Shown here: positions 1-9,431 of the stretch, piece by piece
Layout of the letters: each line of letters opens with the position of its first letter
Position numbering within the stretch: the first letter of the stretch is position 1
NCBI RefSeq assembly: GCF_009857535.1
Contig: NZ_WWCS01000005.1
Span: forward strand, 310,001-374,000
Length of the DNA stretch: 64,000 nucleotides
DNA from: Duganella margarita
GTDB taxonomy: Bacteria; Pseudomonadota; Gammaproteobacteria; Burkholderiales; Burkholderiaceae_D
Reading direction: 5' to 3'
The notes under the pieces: generated by a model
Told to the model about the DNA's origin: nothing
Databases searched by the model: none
The model's input: only the letters and a program-made list of their open reading frames with translations
Program-made: the position numbers and the translations under genes

Positions 1-791
1 GTGTCGCCGCCCAGCTTGCCCATTTCGGCGGTGCAGATGGTGTCGCCGCCCAGCAGCTTGGCGGTGATGCCCAGCTGCTTCATCTGGCGCGCCATCGGCG
101 CCGCTTGCGGCGCGTAGCCGCCGAAGAAGATCGCCTGCACGTTCTTGGTTTTCAGCTTGGTGAGGATGGACGTGAAGTCGAACGCCTTGTCGTTGGTGAA
201 TTCGTGGCCGGCCACGGTCATGCCGGAAGCCTTGGCCTGCTTCTTGAATTCTTCCGCCAGCCCCTGGCCGAAGGCAGTGCGGTCGTCGATCACGGCGACG
301 TTTTTCAGTTTCATTTCATTGGCGGCATACAGCGCCATTTTCGAGCCCAATTGGGAGTCGCTGGCGTTGACGCGATACAGGCCCTTGTAGCCTTGCTGGG
401 TCAGCTTTGGATTGGTGGCGACGCTGGCCACCAGGGCGCCGGCGTCGTTGTAGGCGCGCGAGGCGGGGATGGCGACGCCCGAGTTGTACGGGCCAACCAC
501 GTAGTGCACGCCGGCGTCGATCAGTTTCTGGGCGGCGGCCATACCGGCTTTGGGGTCGCCCTGGTCATCTTCCGACAGCAGTTCGAATTTGAGCTTCTTG
601 CCGGCCACGGTGATCGGCTTGGCATTGAGTTCTTCCACCGCCAGGCGGGCGCCGTTTTCGTTGTCCTTGCCGGCAAAGGCCTGGGCGCCGGACAGCGGGC
701 CGCTGTGGCCAATCTTGATGATGGTGTCCTGGGCGTGGGCGCCAAAGGCGGCCAGCAGGGCCAGGGCGGCGGCGGTGTGCTTCAATTTCAT
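1..791 (-). CDS. Branched-chain amino-acid ABC transporter substrate-binding protein, 5' part
   Basis: The first 263 residues of a periplasmic type-1 binding protein of the LivK/LivJ family, which captures a branched-chain amino acid or a related small ligand for an ABC importer; the 3' end lies beyond base 1. A signal peptide is seen (MKLKHTAAALALLAAFGAHA, cleavage after AHA), followed by the family opening IKIGHSGPLSG. Further family marks are the ELLSEDDQGDP stretch, VVGPYNSGVAIPAS, the RVNASDSQLG segment and FGQGLAEEF. The start at 791 has an AGGAG about 6 bases upstream. No transporter subunits are visible here, so the ligand cannot be named; they could lie off the left edge. Confidence 0.9.
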   Translation of the reverse strand, partial: MKLKHTAAALALLAAFGAHAQDTIIKIGHSGPLSGAQAFAGKDNENGARLAVEELNAKPITVAGKKLKFELLSEDDQGDPKAGMAAAQKLIDAGVHYVVGPYNSGVAIPASRAYNDAGALVASVATNPKLTQQGYKGLYRVNASDSQLGSKMALYAANEMKLKNVAVIDDRTAFGQGLAEEFKKQAKASGMTVAGHEFTNDKAFDFTSILTKLKTKNVQAIFFGGYAPQAAPMARQMKQLGITAKLLGGDTICTAEMGKLGGD

Positions 792-1011
792 GCGATCTCC
801 TGTTTGTTGATGCGATGATTATCGCTAAAAACGCAGAATATTATCGTGCGAGTTGCGCTTGCAAACAGGTGGTCTTCAGAATTTAATTTGGCCGGTGATG
901 CTGGCGGCGGGGCGATGTGGCGAGCGCGCCCCGCGCCAGTGCGGCCAGCGGCAAGTGGTGCGCGGCCTGCACGGTCGCGGTGCGCTGCCCCGGCGGGAAT
1001 GCCGGGCAGGC

Positions 1012-1032
1012 GCGTTGCCGGCGCGGCAACGC
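1012..1032. other. Perfect 8-bp stem hairpin
   Basis: The arms GCGTTGCC and GGCAACGC enclose a 5-base loop. The hairpin lies 25 bases past the stop of the Gln/Ala-rich gene on the - strand, so it could aid termination, but no T-run follows. A second, weaker GC-rich stem lies just to its left. The remaining bases between 792 and 1056 show nothing else I can name apart from the ribosome-binding site of the binding-protein gene. Confidence 0.35.
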
Positions 1033-1056
1033 AGGGCCGACGGGTTGTCAGGGCGG

Positions 1057-3414
1057 CTACGGCGCGTTGCCGATGCTGCGGGTGGCGGTGGTGGCGTTGA
1101 CTGCGCCCACCCGCGGGATCGCGGCGGTGGCGGCACGGGCGGCATTGGCGGTGGTGCCGGCGATGTCGTTGATGTTGTAGGCGGCAATGGCTGCGGCCAG
1201 CGCTGGGTTGGCGCGCAGGTCGGCCGGTATGTTGGCGGCGTTCTGTGCGGCGGCCACTTGGGCGGCGTTGGTCCGCTCGGCGGCGGCTTGTGCTGCGGCT
1301 GCCTGCTGGGCGGCATTGGCGGCGGCGGCCGCTTGTTGCGTGGCGTTGGCAGCGGCGGCGTTGGCGGCGGCCAGGCTGGCGGCGGTTTCCTGCACGGCGG
1401 CGGCCTGTTGCGCCGCGACATTGGCTGCGGTGGTGGCGGCGTCAGCGGTTCCGGCGTTGTTCTGCGCCAGGCGTGATTGCGCGGCGGCGGCGACGGCGGC
1501 TGCATTCTGGGCCGCCATGGCGTCGGCGGCGTTCTGCGCGGCCTGCGCCTGCACGGCGGCCGACTGCGCGGCCGAGTTGGCGATGGCGACCTGGGCGGCA
1601 GCGGCTTGCGCGGTCTGCGCCTGCTGCGCGGCACTGGCGTTGGCGGGCAGTACAGGAATGTTCTCTACGGCGTTCTGCGCCGCCACGGCTTGTTGCTGCG
1701 CCTGCTGTGCAGCGCCGTTGGCAGTCGTGACGGTGGCCGTGGCTTGCTGACGCGCTGTCTGTGCCTGTGCAGTGGCTTGCGCCTGCTGGGCTGCGGTCAA
1801 TGCGCTTTGTTCGGCCTGCTCGGTGGCCGTCGGTGCGGCTTGCTGCGCTTGCTGGGTTTGCTGTGCAGCGGTAGTGGCATTGACTGCATTCTGGGCCTGT
1901 TGGGCATTCTGCGCCTGCAGACTGGCCTGGTCCCGTTGCGCCGCGAGCGTTTGCTGTGCCTGCTGGCCCTGCAGTGCGGTTTGGGCTTGCTGCGCCTGGC
2001 GAGCGGCCAACGCCTGCTGCGCCGTCTGCGCTTGCTGCTGTCCTTGCAGCGTCGCCTGGGCTTGCTGAGCGTTCTGCGCCTGCTGCCCCTGTAACGTGGC
2101 TTGCGCCCGTTGCAAGGTCTGCGCTTGCTGGCTTTGCAGGGCGCCTTGTGCCTGCTGTACGTTCTGGGCTTGCTGGCCCTGGCGTGCCGCTCGCGTCTCT
2201 TGTGCGGCGCGTGCCTCTTGTTGCGCTTGCTGCGCGGCCTGGTTCAGTTGCAAGGTTTGCTGCAAGGCCGATACCTGCGCTGCCTGTGCCCGCTGCGCGT
2301 TCTGTACCTGCGTTGCCGCCTGCTGCACTTGCGCCTGTTGCGCGGCGCGTGCCTGGTCGAGTTGCGTTTGCTGATTCAGCGCCGCCTGTGTTTGCTGGGC
2401 TTGCTGCGTGGTCAGCTGGTTGGCTTGCAACTGCTGAGCGGCTTGCGCTTGCTGTGCCTGCGTCAGATTGGCCTGCTGGTCGGTCGTCGCCTGGTCGCGC
2501 AGGGCTTGCTGCAGGTTGGCTTGCTGGACGTTGGCTTGTGCCTGTTGCGCTGCCTGCGCCTGCTGTTGCTGCACAATCGGCGATGGCGTCTCCGGCTGCT
2601 GCGCCGCAGTCGCTTGCTCCAACTGCGCGCGCTGCGCCGACAAGCGGTCGGCCGCCGTTTCCGGCAGCGGATTTTGCGACAGGTTATCGATTTCCTGCCG
2701 CGCCAGGTCCAGCCGCGTATTGGCCGCCAGCTCTTCCGGCGTCAGGCCCGCGCGCTGCTGCGCATTCAGGCTCTGGAACGGATTGCTGCCCAGGGCGGGA
2801 AACTGCGCGCTGCCCGCCGCGCTCAGCTGTTCGGCGAAATCGGTGGCCAGCGCGCGGAAATTGCTGAGCGTATTGTCCAGCGTGGCGGTGGTCTGCTGGT
2901 TGTTGGCGTTGAAGGCGGCGCGCAACTGCTCCGGTTCCAGCGACAGGCCGCCGGTCAGCGCCGAGAGCAGCGGCGGCTGCAAGGTCACGCCCAGCCGCGC
3001 CAGATTTTGCGCCTGCGTGGTGGCGCCATCGTTGAGCTGCTGGTTCAAGCTGCTGACCAGGTTGTTCAACAGCGATCCTTGCAGCGGCTGGCCCTGATCG
3101 AAATCCACCGTCGGCAGCAGGTTGAACGCATCCACCACATTCTGCACCGCTGTATAGACCGTATCGGCGCGCTGCGCGGTGTCCAGCAGGGTGTTGCCCT
3201 GCACCTGGGCCAACTGCTGCTGGGCATTGGTCACCGACAACAGAAAGCCGGCCACCGGCGACAAGTCCACCGTCACCGACGCCGCCGGTGGCGCATCCAG
3301 CGCGCTGCCCACGGCATTGATGGTGGCGCTATTGACCGCCGCCGTTTCCGAAGCGCGGTTGACCGCTTGCAATTCCGTCGTCGCCGAGGGCGTCAGGGAT
3401 GTGATGGGAAACAT
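1057..3414 (-). CDS. Gln/Ala-rich repetitive protein, function unknown
   Basis: A 785-residue protein that I do not recognise as a named family. Residues 1-260 have ordinary composition with alternating helices; one stretch (LARLGVTLQ... GGLSLEPEQLRAAF) recalls the C-terminal part of flagellar cap proteins, but only weakly. From about residue 285 the chain is almost only Gln, Ala, Asn and Thr, built on drifting units such as QQAQTALQGQQAQ and RAQATLQGQQAQ, then an Ala-rich part and a short ordinary tail (GAVNATTATRSIGNAP). The start MFPITSLTPS is chosen because GGAGAG precedes it; an upstream in-frame ATG lacks a site. There is no signal peptide or membrane segment. It is divergent from the DUF883 gene. 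It could be a long coiled-coil or a secreted/surface filament; this is inference. Confidence 0.75.
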   Translation of the reverse strand: MFPITSLTPSATTELQAVNRASETAAVNSATINAVGSALDAPPAASVTVDLSPVAGFLLSVTNAQQQLAQVQGNTLLDTAQRADTVYTAVQNVVDAFNLLPTVDFDQGQPLQGSLLNNLVSSLNQQLNDGATTQAQNLARLGVTLQPPLLSALTGGLSLEPEQLRAAFNANNQQTTATLDNTLSNFRALATDFAEQLSAAGSAQFPALGSNPFQSLNAQQRAGLTPEELAANTRLDLARQEIDNLSQNPLPETAADRLSAQRAQLEQATAAQQPETPSPIVQQQQAQAAQQAQANVQQANLQQALRDQATTDQQANLTQAQQAQAAQQLQANQLTTQQAQQTQAALNQQTQLDQARAAQQAQVQQAATQVQNAQRAQAAQVSALQQTLQLNQAAQQAQQEARAAQETRAARQGQQAQNVQQAQGALQSQQAQTLQRAQATLQGQQAQNAQQAQATLQGQQQAQTAQQALAARQAQQAQTALQGQQAQQTLAAQRDQASLQAQNAQQAQNAVNATTAAQQTQQAQQAAPTATEQAEQSALTAAQQAQATAQAQTARQQATATVTTANGAAQQAQQQAVAAQNAVENIPVLPANASAAQQAQTAQAAAAQVAIANSAAQSAAVQAQAAQNAADAMAAQNAAAVAAAAQSRLAQNNAGTADAATTAANVAAQQAAAVQETAASLAAANAAAANATQQAAAAANAAQQAAAAQAAAERTNAAQVAAAQNAANIPADLRANPALAAAIAAYNINDIAGTTANAARAATAAIPRVGAVNATTATRSIGNAP
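1060..2560 (-). repeat. Internal Gln/Ala codon repeats
   Basis: Degenerate tandem repeats inside the preceding gene. They read on the + strand as GCCTGCTG/CTGCGC/TTGCGC-type words and encode runs of CAG/CAA and GCx codons. The units vary in length and are not identical, so this is an old protein-level repeat rather than a fresh microsatellite. The densest part is 1780-2560. Confidence 0.7.
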
Positions 3415-3608
3415 TGCCGCTCTCCAAAAGTAGGTTTGGCTTACAAGGTATGGCTCACGTATAGCATGCGCCGCCATAGCGGCCGCGTCCGTGTGTCATT
3501 TCACATAGCCGGCCATTTTGCACACTGTTAGTTCGCGCACGGTCAAGCGCGCTGGTCAAGCCTATCGTAACCATTCCAACCCCGAACAACCCACGAGAGG
3601 ATCGCATT

Positions 3609-3962
3609 ATGGATAACAGCATCGATACCAAAATCAACAGCACCCGCGACGGCGTTACCCAAATCGGCAAGGACCTGCGCGCCGACGCCCACGCCGCCAT
3701 CGACAAAGTCGCCGACAAAGTGCCGCCGACTACCGACCGTCTGGCCAGCCAGGCCCACACCGGCGTCGACAAAGTTGCCGACACCGTGGAAAGCACTTCC
3801 GACACGCTGGCTGCGCGCAGCAAGCAAGTGGTTGAATCGTACAAAAACTTCACCGAAGCGAGCCGCACCCACGTGCGCGCCAATCCGGTGATCTCGGTAC
3901 TGGTGGCTGCCGCCGCCGGCTACGGCATCTCCAAGCTGCTGGGTTCGCGCGGCAGCAAATAA
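3609..3962 (+). CDS. DUF883 / ElaB-YqjD-like membrane-anchored stress protein
   Basis: A 117-residue protein of the DUF883 type. The first 85 residues are hydrophilic and helical with a repeated VDKVADTV-like pattern (AAIDKVADKV, GVDKVADTV). The C-terminus is the family's glycine-zipper anchor (VRANPVISVLVAAAAGYGIS, then KLLGSRGSK). Enterobacterial relatives (ElaB, YqjD) sit in the inner membrane, bind ribosomes and are made in stationary phase. GAGAGG precedes the start with good spacing. It lies 87 bases upstream of the catalase on the same strand, which fits a shared general-stress role. Two 8-bp direct repeats (GGTCAAGC at 3541 and 3554) lie in its upstream region. Confidence 0.85.
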   Translation: MDNSIDTKINSTRDGVTQIGKDLRADAHAAIDKVADKVPPTTDRLASQAHTGVDKVADTVESTSDTLAARSKQVVESYKNFTEASRTHVRANPVISVLVAAAAGYGISKLLGSRGSK

Positions 3963-4049
3963 ATTTTTCGTTCGCCCGGCTGGTGTCATCGCCGGGACGA
4001 CCGGTGATGTCCGCAAGGGCATTCCGTTCGTCTCGTTCAAAGGATATCC

Positions 4050-6470
4050 ATGACCACCAAGCAAAAAACGCCGGCCTCCGTAATGGGGGCCGGTAGTATA
4101 TTGAGCACCGTTGCCGGCCCATCGTCCGCCAATCCGCCCGCCAGTCTGGGCGGCGCCAGCACGCAGGACGAAGCCCTGATTGACAAAGTGACCGGCGGCC
4201 AGCAGGCCGCCGCCGCCATGCCCTACAACGCCACCAAGGCCGGCGAGCACGGCGAGGCCGCCCGTACGCCGCAGCCTGGCCAGACCTGTCCGGTGCCGCA
4301 TCCGGTGGCCAGCGCCAGCACCGCCGGCGAAACCACGCCATCGCCGAAGACCGGCAACGGCGCGCCGCCGCTGGGCGTGTGCCCTGCAGGCGATCTGGAC
4401 CGCGTGCGCGCGGACGGCAGCGAGCAGCGCCTGACCACCAACCAGGGCGTGCCGGTGGCCGACAACCAGAATTCGCTCAAGGTCGGCCTGCGCGGCCCGA
4501 CCGCGATGGAAGACTTCATCCTGCGCGAAAAAATCACCCACTTCGACCATGAACGCATTCCGGAACGCGTGGTGCACGCGCGCGGCTCGGCCGCGCATGG
4601 CTACTTCGAAAGCTACCAGGATCTGAGCGACCTGACCCGCGCGGCGCCGTTCGCGGCGGCCGGCAAGCGCACCCCGGTGTTCGTGCGCTTTTCGACCGTG
4701 GCCGGCGAGCGCGGTTCGGCCGACACCGTGCGCGACGTGCGCGGCTTTGCCGTCAAGTTCTACACCGACGAAGGCAACTGGGATCTGGTGGGCAACAATA
4801 TTCCGGTGTTCTTCATCCAGGACGCGATGAAATTCCCGGACCTGATCCATTCGGTCAAGCCCGAGCCGCACAACGGCATCCCGCAGGCGGCCAGCGCGCA
4901 CGATACCTTCTGGGACTTCGTTACGCTGATGCCGGAATCGACCCACATGCTGATGTGGCACCTGTCCGACCGCGCCATCCCGCGCAGCTACCGCACCATG
5001 CAGGGCTTCGGCGTGCACACCTTCCGCCTGGTCAATGCGCAGGGCGCCTCGGTGTTCTGCAAGTTCCACTGGCAGCCGGTGGGCGGCACCCACTCGCTGG
5101 TGTGGGACGAGGCGGCCAAGATCATCGGCGCCGATCCGGACTTCCACCGCCGCGACCTGTGGGAAGCGATCGAGGCCGGCGCCTATCCGGAATGGGAACT
5201 GGGTCTGCAGATCTTCACCGAAGAGCAGGCGGCATCGTTCCCGTTCGACGTGCTGGACCCGACCAAGATCGTGCCGGAAGAACTGGTGCCGGTGCAGGTG
5301 GTCGGCAAGATGACGCTGAACCGCAACCCGGACAATTTCTTCGCCGAGACCGAACAGGTGGCGTTCTGCACCGCGCACATCGTGCCGGGCATCGACTTCA
5401 CCAACGACCCGCTGCTGCAGGGGCGCATCCATTCCTACCTGGATACCCAGATCAGCCGCCTGGGCGGCGCCAACTTCCACGAAATCCCGATCAACGCGCC
5501 GCTGGCGCCGGTGCACAACAACCAGCGCGACGGCATGCACCGCCAGGCCGTGCACCGCGGCCGCGTGGCGTACGAGCCGAATTCGCTGGGCGGCGGCTGT
5601 CCGTTCCAGGCCGGCATGGCCGGTTTCACCACCGCCTTCAGCCAGATGCCGCAACCGCCGGAAGACAAGGTGCGCGGCAAGCCGGAACTGTTCGCCGACC
5701 ACTATTCGCAGGCGCGCCTGTTCTGGATCAGCCAGAGCCCGGCCGAGCAGGCGCACATCGTCAACGCCTACCGCTTTGAACTGAGCCGGGTGACGGTGCC
5801 GGCGATCCGCGTGCGGCTGCTGTCGATGCTGGCCAATGTCGACCCGATCCTGGCCGAAGGCGTGGCGCAGGGCCTGGGCATGGATGTGCCGCCGGCTATG
5901 CCGCTGGCGACCGACGCCCCGCCGCCGCACTACGAGCCATCGCCGGCGCTGTCGCTGCTGAGCCGTCCCGGCGCCATCGGCGCCAAGACGCGCAAGGTCG
6001 CCATCCTGGCCGGCCACGGCGTTGACGCCGACAGCGTGAAAACCGTGTATGCCGCGCTGCTGGCGGCCGGCGCCGTACCACGTGTGGTGGCGCCGCAACT
6101 GGGCCAATTGACGGCGGCCGACGGCAGCCGCCTCGATGTCGAGATCTCGATCGAAGCCGGTCCCGGCGTGCTGTATGACGCGGTGGTGATCGCCGACGGC
6201 GCCACCAGCGCGGCGATGCTGGCCGGCGACGCCGACGCCCGCGACTTCGTGCGTCTGCAATACCGTCACTGCAAGCCGATGCTGGCGATCGGCGACGGTC
6301 AGCAGTTGCTGGCGGCGGCCGGCATTCCAGCCGCGCTGGCCGATGGTTCGCCTGATCCGGCGCTGTGGCAGGTCTCGGCTGGCGCGCTGGACAGCGCACT
6401 GGCAGAGTTCCAGCAGGCGCTGGGCGGCCACCGTAACTTCCAGCGCGAAACCGACGCTGCGCCACTGTAA
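4050..6470 (+). CDS. katE: Large-subunit monofunctional catalase, HPII type
   Basis: An 806-residue haem catalase that breaks hydrogen peroxide into water and oxygen. Length and layout match clade-2 large catalases such as E. coli HPII: a long N-terminal arm, the catalase core, and a C-terminal DJ-1/PfpI-like domain from about residue 640 ([19 protein letters not shown]). The catalytic His is His176 in [12 protein letters not shown], the core block [20 protein letters not shown] is present, and the proximal haem Tyr is Tyr463 in [13 protein letters not shown]. The first 110 residues are Ala/Gly/Pro-rich and longer than usual. AAGGA precedes the start. It follows the DUF883 gene and ends at a strong hairpin. 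Confidence 0.95.
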   Translation: MTTKQKTPASVMGAGSILSTVAGPSSANPPASLGGASTQDEALIDKVTGGQQAAAAMPYNATKAGEHGEAARTPQPGQTCPVPHPVASASTAGETTPSPKTGNGAPPLGVCPAGDLDRVRADGSEQRLTTNQGVPVADNQNSLKVGLRGPTAMEDFILREKITHFDHERIPERVVHARGSAAHGYFESYQDLSDLTRAAPFAAAGKRTPVFVRFSTVAGERGSADTVRDVRGFAVKFYTDEGNWDLVGNNIPVFFIQDAMKFPDLIHSVKPEPHNGIPQAASAHDTFWDFVTLMPESTHMLMWHLSDRAIPRSYRTMQGFGVHTFRLVNAQGASVFCKFHWQPVGGTHSLVWDEAAKIIGADPDFHRRDLWEAIEAGAYPEWELGLQIFTEEQAASFPFDVLDPTKIVPEELVPVQVVGKMTLNRNPDNFFAETEQVAFCTAHIVPGIDFTNDPLLQGRIHSYLDTQISRLGGANFHEIPINAPLAPVHNNQRDGMHRQAVHRGRVAYEPNSLGGGCPFQAGMAGFTTAFSQMPQPPEDKVRGKPELFADHYSQARLFWISQSPAEQAHIVNAYRFELSRVTVPAIRVRLLSMLANVDPILAEGVAQGLGMDVPPAMPLATDAPPPHYEPSPALSLLSRPGAIGAKTRKVAILAGHGVDADSVKTVYAALLAAGAVPRVVAPQLGQLTAADGSRLDVEISIEAGPGVLYDAVVIADGATSAAMLAGDADARDFVRLQYRHCKPMLAIGDGQQLLAAAGIPAALADGSPDPALWQVSAGALDSALAEFQQALGGHRNFQRETDAAPL

Positions 6471-6501
6471 AGCCAACCTATACCATTGAAGTGTTTCATT
6501 G

Positions 6502-6540
6502 ATGGCGAGCATAGTGATATGCTCGCCATTAACGCTTTTT
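6502..6540 (+). terminator. Hairpin terminator after katE
   Basis: A perfect 12-bp stem (6502-6513 with 6518-6529, arm ATGGCGAGCATA) with a GTGA loop, starting 31 bases after the katE stop, followed after six bases by five Ts (6536-6540). The gap before the T-run makes it less canonical, but the stem is far too good for chance. Confidence 0.65.
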
Positions 6541-6579
6541 ATTGCCTCTATCGAAAGAAAGAATCAGGACACCTGACGC

Positions 6580-8211
6580 ATGGACGTATACGCCCCTCAA
6601 GTATGGCAGCCGCATGAACGGCCGACCCTGCCGGGATCGCCGTCCAATCCCGACCATTCCATGCCGAAGCGCGTCGCCTTCCTGCTGGTGGGCTTCATCG
6701 TCGCCATTACCGGCGGCCTCGGCAACGCGCTGGTGTCGGTCAACCTGCCGTATCTGCAAGGCTCGCTGGGCGTGTTCACCACCGAAATCCAGTGGCTGCC
6801 GGCCGCTTACGTGATGACCAACGTCTCGATGAACCTGCTGCTGGTGAAATTCCGCCAGCAGTACGGGCTGCGCCTGTTTACCGAACTCTTCCTTGTGTTG
6901 TATGCGCTGGTCACCGTGGCCCACTTGTTTGTGCATGGCCTCGGCTCGGCGATTGCTGTGCGCGCCGCGCATGGCATGAGCGGCGCGGCGCTGACCACGC
7001 TGGGTTTGTATTACACGCTGCAAGCCTTCCCGGCCAAGCACCGGCTCAAGGGCGCGGTGCTCGGCATCGGCTTTTCGCAGCTGGCGATTCCGATGGCACG
7101 GCTGTTCTCGTCCAACCTGCTGGATTTCGGCGAGTGGCGCGGCCTGTATTTCTTCGAGCTGGGAATGGCGCTGGTGTCGCTGGCCTGCGTGCTGGCGCTG
7201 AAGCTGCCGCCGGGCGACCGCATCAAGGTATTCGAGAAAATGGACTTTTTGACCTTCGGCCTGTTCGCGCCCGGCGTGGCGCTGCTGTCGGCGGTGCTGG
7301 CGCTGGGCCGCACCGTGTGGTGGCTGGATACGCCATGGGTCGGCTATGCGCTGGCCGGCTCGATCGTGCTGATCTGCGCCGCGCTGGCGATCGAACACAA
7401 CCGCGCGCGGCCGCTGCTCAACACGCGCTGGCTGATCAATCCCAACATCGCCCGTCTGGCCACCTCGGTGCTGCTGATCCGGGTGGTGCAATCGGAGGCC
7501 AGCGGCACGGTCGGCTTCCTGCAGGTGCTGGGCCTGAACAATGACCAGATGCTGACATTGTGGTGGGTCGTCATGGCCGGCGCGGTGGCCGGGCTGGTGG
7601 TCAGCGCGCTATACATTTCGCCGACGCGGATTCCCGGCCAGCTGCTGTTCTCGCTGGCGGTGATGGCGCTGGGCGCCTACATGGATTCCGACGCCACCAA
7701 CCTGACGCGGCCGCAAGACCTGTATCTGTCGCAGTTCCTGCTCGGCTTTGGCGGCGCGCTGTTTGTCGGCCCCACCTTTATTTCCGGCTTTGGCGCGGTG
7801 ATCGCCGCGCCGAACAACCTGGTCAGCTTCTCGGTGATGTTCTCGATCACGCAAACGCTGGGCAGCCTGCTGGGTACGGCGGTGACCGGCACCTTCCAGG
7901 TGTGGCGCGAAAAATACCATTCCAGCATCCTGGTCGAGCACCTGACCCTGCTCGACCCGCAGGTGGCGGCGCGCATCCAGGCCGGCGGCGCGCGCGGGCT
8001 GGCCTCGCTCAGTGCGGCGGCGACGCGCGAAGCCAATATCCTCGCCTATAACGACGTGTTCCTGGGCATCACCGTGCTGGCGCTGCTGACGATGGCGGGG
8101 ATGCTGACCCATTACCTGTGGACCGCCAGTGTGTCCCAGCAATCGAAGTCGGTGCAGAACGCCCAGACCGGCATGGCGACTGCTTCTCTCAACAATTCCG
8201 GATCCCGCTGA
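6580..8211 (+). CDS. MFS drug-efflux transporter, DHA2 / EmrB-like
   Basis: A 543-residue inner-membrane proton-driven exporter with about 14 hydrophobic segments between residues 30 and 520. The first segment (FLLVGFIVAITGGLGNALV), then LPYLQGSLG and IQWLPAAYVMTN, are typical of the DHA2 group that works with a HlyD-type adaptor. It is the first gene of an operon: the adaptor starts 5 bases after its stop and a NodT outer-membrane factor overlaps the adaptor. This makes an EmrB-EmrA-TolC style pump spanning both membranes. The substrate cannot be read from sequence. AGGA lies rather far (about 14 bases) from the start, so a downstream ATG (MPKRVAF, residue 28) is possible. Confidence 0.88.
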   Translation: MDVYAPQVWQPHERPTLPGSPSNPDHSMPKRVAFLLVGFIVAITGGLGNALVSVNLPYLQGSLGVFTTEIQWLPAAYVMTNVSMNLLLVKFRQQYGLRLFTELFLVLYALVTVAHLFVHGLGSAIAVRAAHGMSGAALTTLGLYYTLQAFPAKHRLKGAVLGIGFSQLAIPMARLFSSNLLDFGEWRGLYFFELGMALVSLACVLALKLPPGDRIKVFEKMDFLTFGLFAPGVALLSAVLALGRTVWWLDTPWVGYALAGSIVLICAALAIEHNRARPLLNTRWLINPNIARLATSVLLIRVVQSEASGTVGFLQVLGLNNDQMLTLWWVVMAGAVAGLVVSALYISPTRIPGQLLFSLAVMALGAYMDSDATNLTRPQDLYLSQFLLGFGGALFVGPTFISGFGAVIAAPNNLVSFSVMFSITQTLGSLLGTAVTGTFQVWREKYHSSILVEHLTLLDPQVAARIQAGGARGLASLSAAATREANILAYNDVFLGITVLALLTMAGMLTHYLWTASVSQQSKSVQNAQTGMATASLNNSGSR

Positions 8212-8216
8212 AACCC

Positions 8217-9431
8217 ATGGCCAATACCCCCACTCCCGACACCCCACCGACTCCTGACAACCGCATGGCGGCGATGGCTGCGGCCGCCGCCGCAGCAGCG
8301 GTGGCCGCTTCCAGTCCCGCTGCGCCGGCGCCGGACCGGCGCGCGCAGGCGGTGTCCGCCACCTTGTTCGCGCTGGTGGCGCTGGTGGGCGTGCTGGTGG
8401 TGCTGTATGCATGGCGGCTGCCGCCGTTCACCAGCGCCATCGTCGCCACCGAGAACGCGCTGGTGCGCGGCCAGGTGACGCTGATCGGCACCCAGTTGCC
8501 GGGCTATGTGGTGGACGTCAAGGTGCAGGACTTCCAGTACGTGAAGCAGGGCGAGTTGCTGGCGCAGATCGACGACCGCATCTACCAGCAGCGCTACGAC
8601 CAGGCGCAGGCGCAGCTGGCGGCGCAAAAGGCTGCGCTGGAAAACTGGGTGCAGGCGCATCGCTCGGCCGAAGCCAGCGTGCTGCTGAATGAAGCCACCT
8701 TGGCCAATGCGCAGGCGCAGGCGGCCAAGTCGGTGGCCGATCTGAAGCGGGTCAATTCGCTGGCGGAAGATGGTTCGCTGTCGCTGCGTGAACAGGACTC
8801 GTCGCGTGCGGCCAATGCGCAGACGTCGGCGGCGGTGGCGCAGGCGCGCGCCAGTGTGGACATCGCCCGGCAGCAGGTGCGCTCGGTGACGGTCAACAAG
8901 CTGTCGCTGGAGGCGGCGGTGGCGAATGCGGAAGCGGCGCTGAAGGCGGCCAAGGTCGATCTCGACAACACCCGCATCAGCGCGCCGGAAGACGGCCAGC
9001 TGGGGCAGGTCACGGTGCGCAAGGGCGCCTACGTCAACGTCGGCGCGCAGTTGATGGGATTGGTGCCGAAGCAGTTGTGGGTGATCGCCAACCTGAAGGA
9101 AACGCAGATGAACGATGTGCAGGTCGGCCAGCCGGCCACGTTTAAAGTCGATGCGCTGGATGGCGCGCAGCTGACCGGCGTGGTGGAGCGGATTTCGCCG
9201 GCCACCGGCTCGGAGTTCAGCGTGCTGCCGGCCGATAACGCTACCGGCAACTTCGTCAAGATCGCGCAGCGCATACCGGTGCGCATCCGCATCGACCAGG
9301 GCCAGGCCAACGCGCGCCGGCTGTCGCCCGGCATGTCGGTCGTGGTCAGCATCGACACCTCGGTCAAGGTGCGCGAGACGGCGCATGGCCAGCCAGCACC
9401 GGCCGCAGCGCCGGCGGGAGCCAGGCCATGA
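8217..9431 (+). CDS. HlyD/EmrA-family periplasmic adaptor
   Basis: A 404-residue membrane-fusion protein that links the MFS pump to the outer-membrane channel. It has an Ala/Pro-rich cytoplasmic start (residues 1-45), one membrane span (about 47-68, ATLFALVALVGVLVVLYAW), a split biotinyl-lipoyl domain (GYVVDVKVQDFQYVKQGELLAQID and later DNTRISAPEDGQLGQ), a long coiled-coil hairpin between them and a beta-barrel (GQPATFKVDALDG). Start MANTPTPD is chosen because it lies 5 bases after the upstream stop, giving translational coupling; the longer frame runs inside the MFS gene. Confidence 0.9.
   Translation: MANTPTPDTPPTPDNRMAAMAAAAAAAAVAASSPAAPAPDRRAQAVSATLFALVALVGVLVVLYAWRLPPFTSAIVATENALVRGQVTLIGTQLPGYVVDVKVQDFQYVKQGELLAQIDDRIYQQRYDQAQAQLAAQKAALENWVQAHRSAEASVLLNEATLANAQAQAAKSVADLKRVNSLAEDGSLSLREQDSSRAANAQTSAAVAQARASVDIARQQVRSVTVNKLSLEAAVANAEAALKAAKVDLDNTRISAPEDGQLGQVTVRKGAYVNVGAQLMGLVPKQLWVIANLKETQMNDVQVGQPATFKVDALDGAQLTGVVERISPATGSEFSVLPADNATGNFVKIAQRIPVRIRIDQGQANARRLSPGMSVVVSIDTSVKVRETAHGQPAPAAAPAGARP

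Noticed and set aside
1060..2560. Regular repeats that could suggest a CRISPR array
   Set aside because: The units are of unequal length, lie in an open reading frame, and have no unique spacers.
2101..3531. A 476-codon open frame on the + strand opposite the Gln/Ala-rich gene
   Set aside because: CAG/GCx codons read backwards give Leu/Ala/Arg runs without stops. The frame has no ribosome-binding site and its product is Leu/Arg-rich with no fold signal.
3541..3561. Direct repeat GGTCAAGC twice, 13 bases apart, before the DUF883 gene
   Set aside because: Short, not palindromic, and not tied to a recognisable promoter; noted in the gene entry only.
3543..6512. A 989-codon - strand frame opposite katE
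   Set aside because: It is the antisense of a well-supported catalase, His/Arg-rich in composition, and crosses the intergenic terminator.
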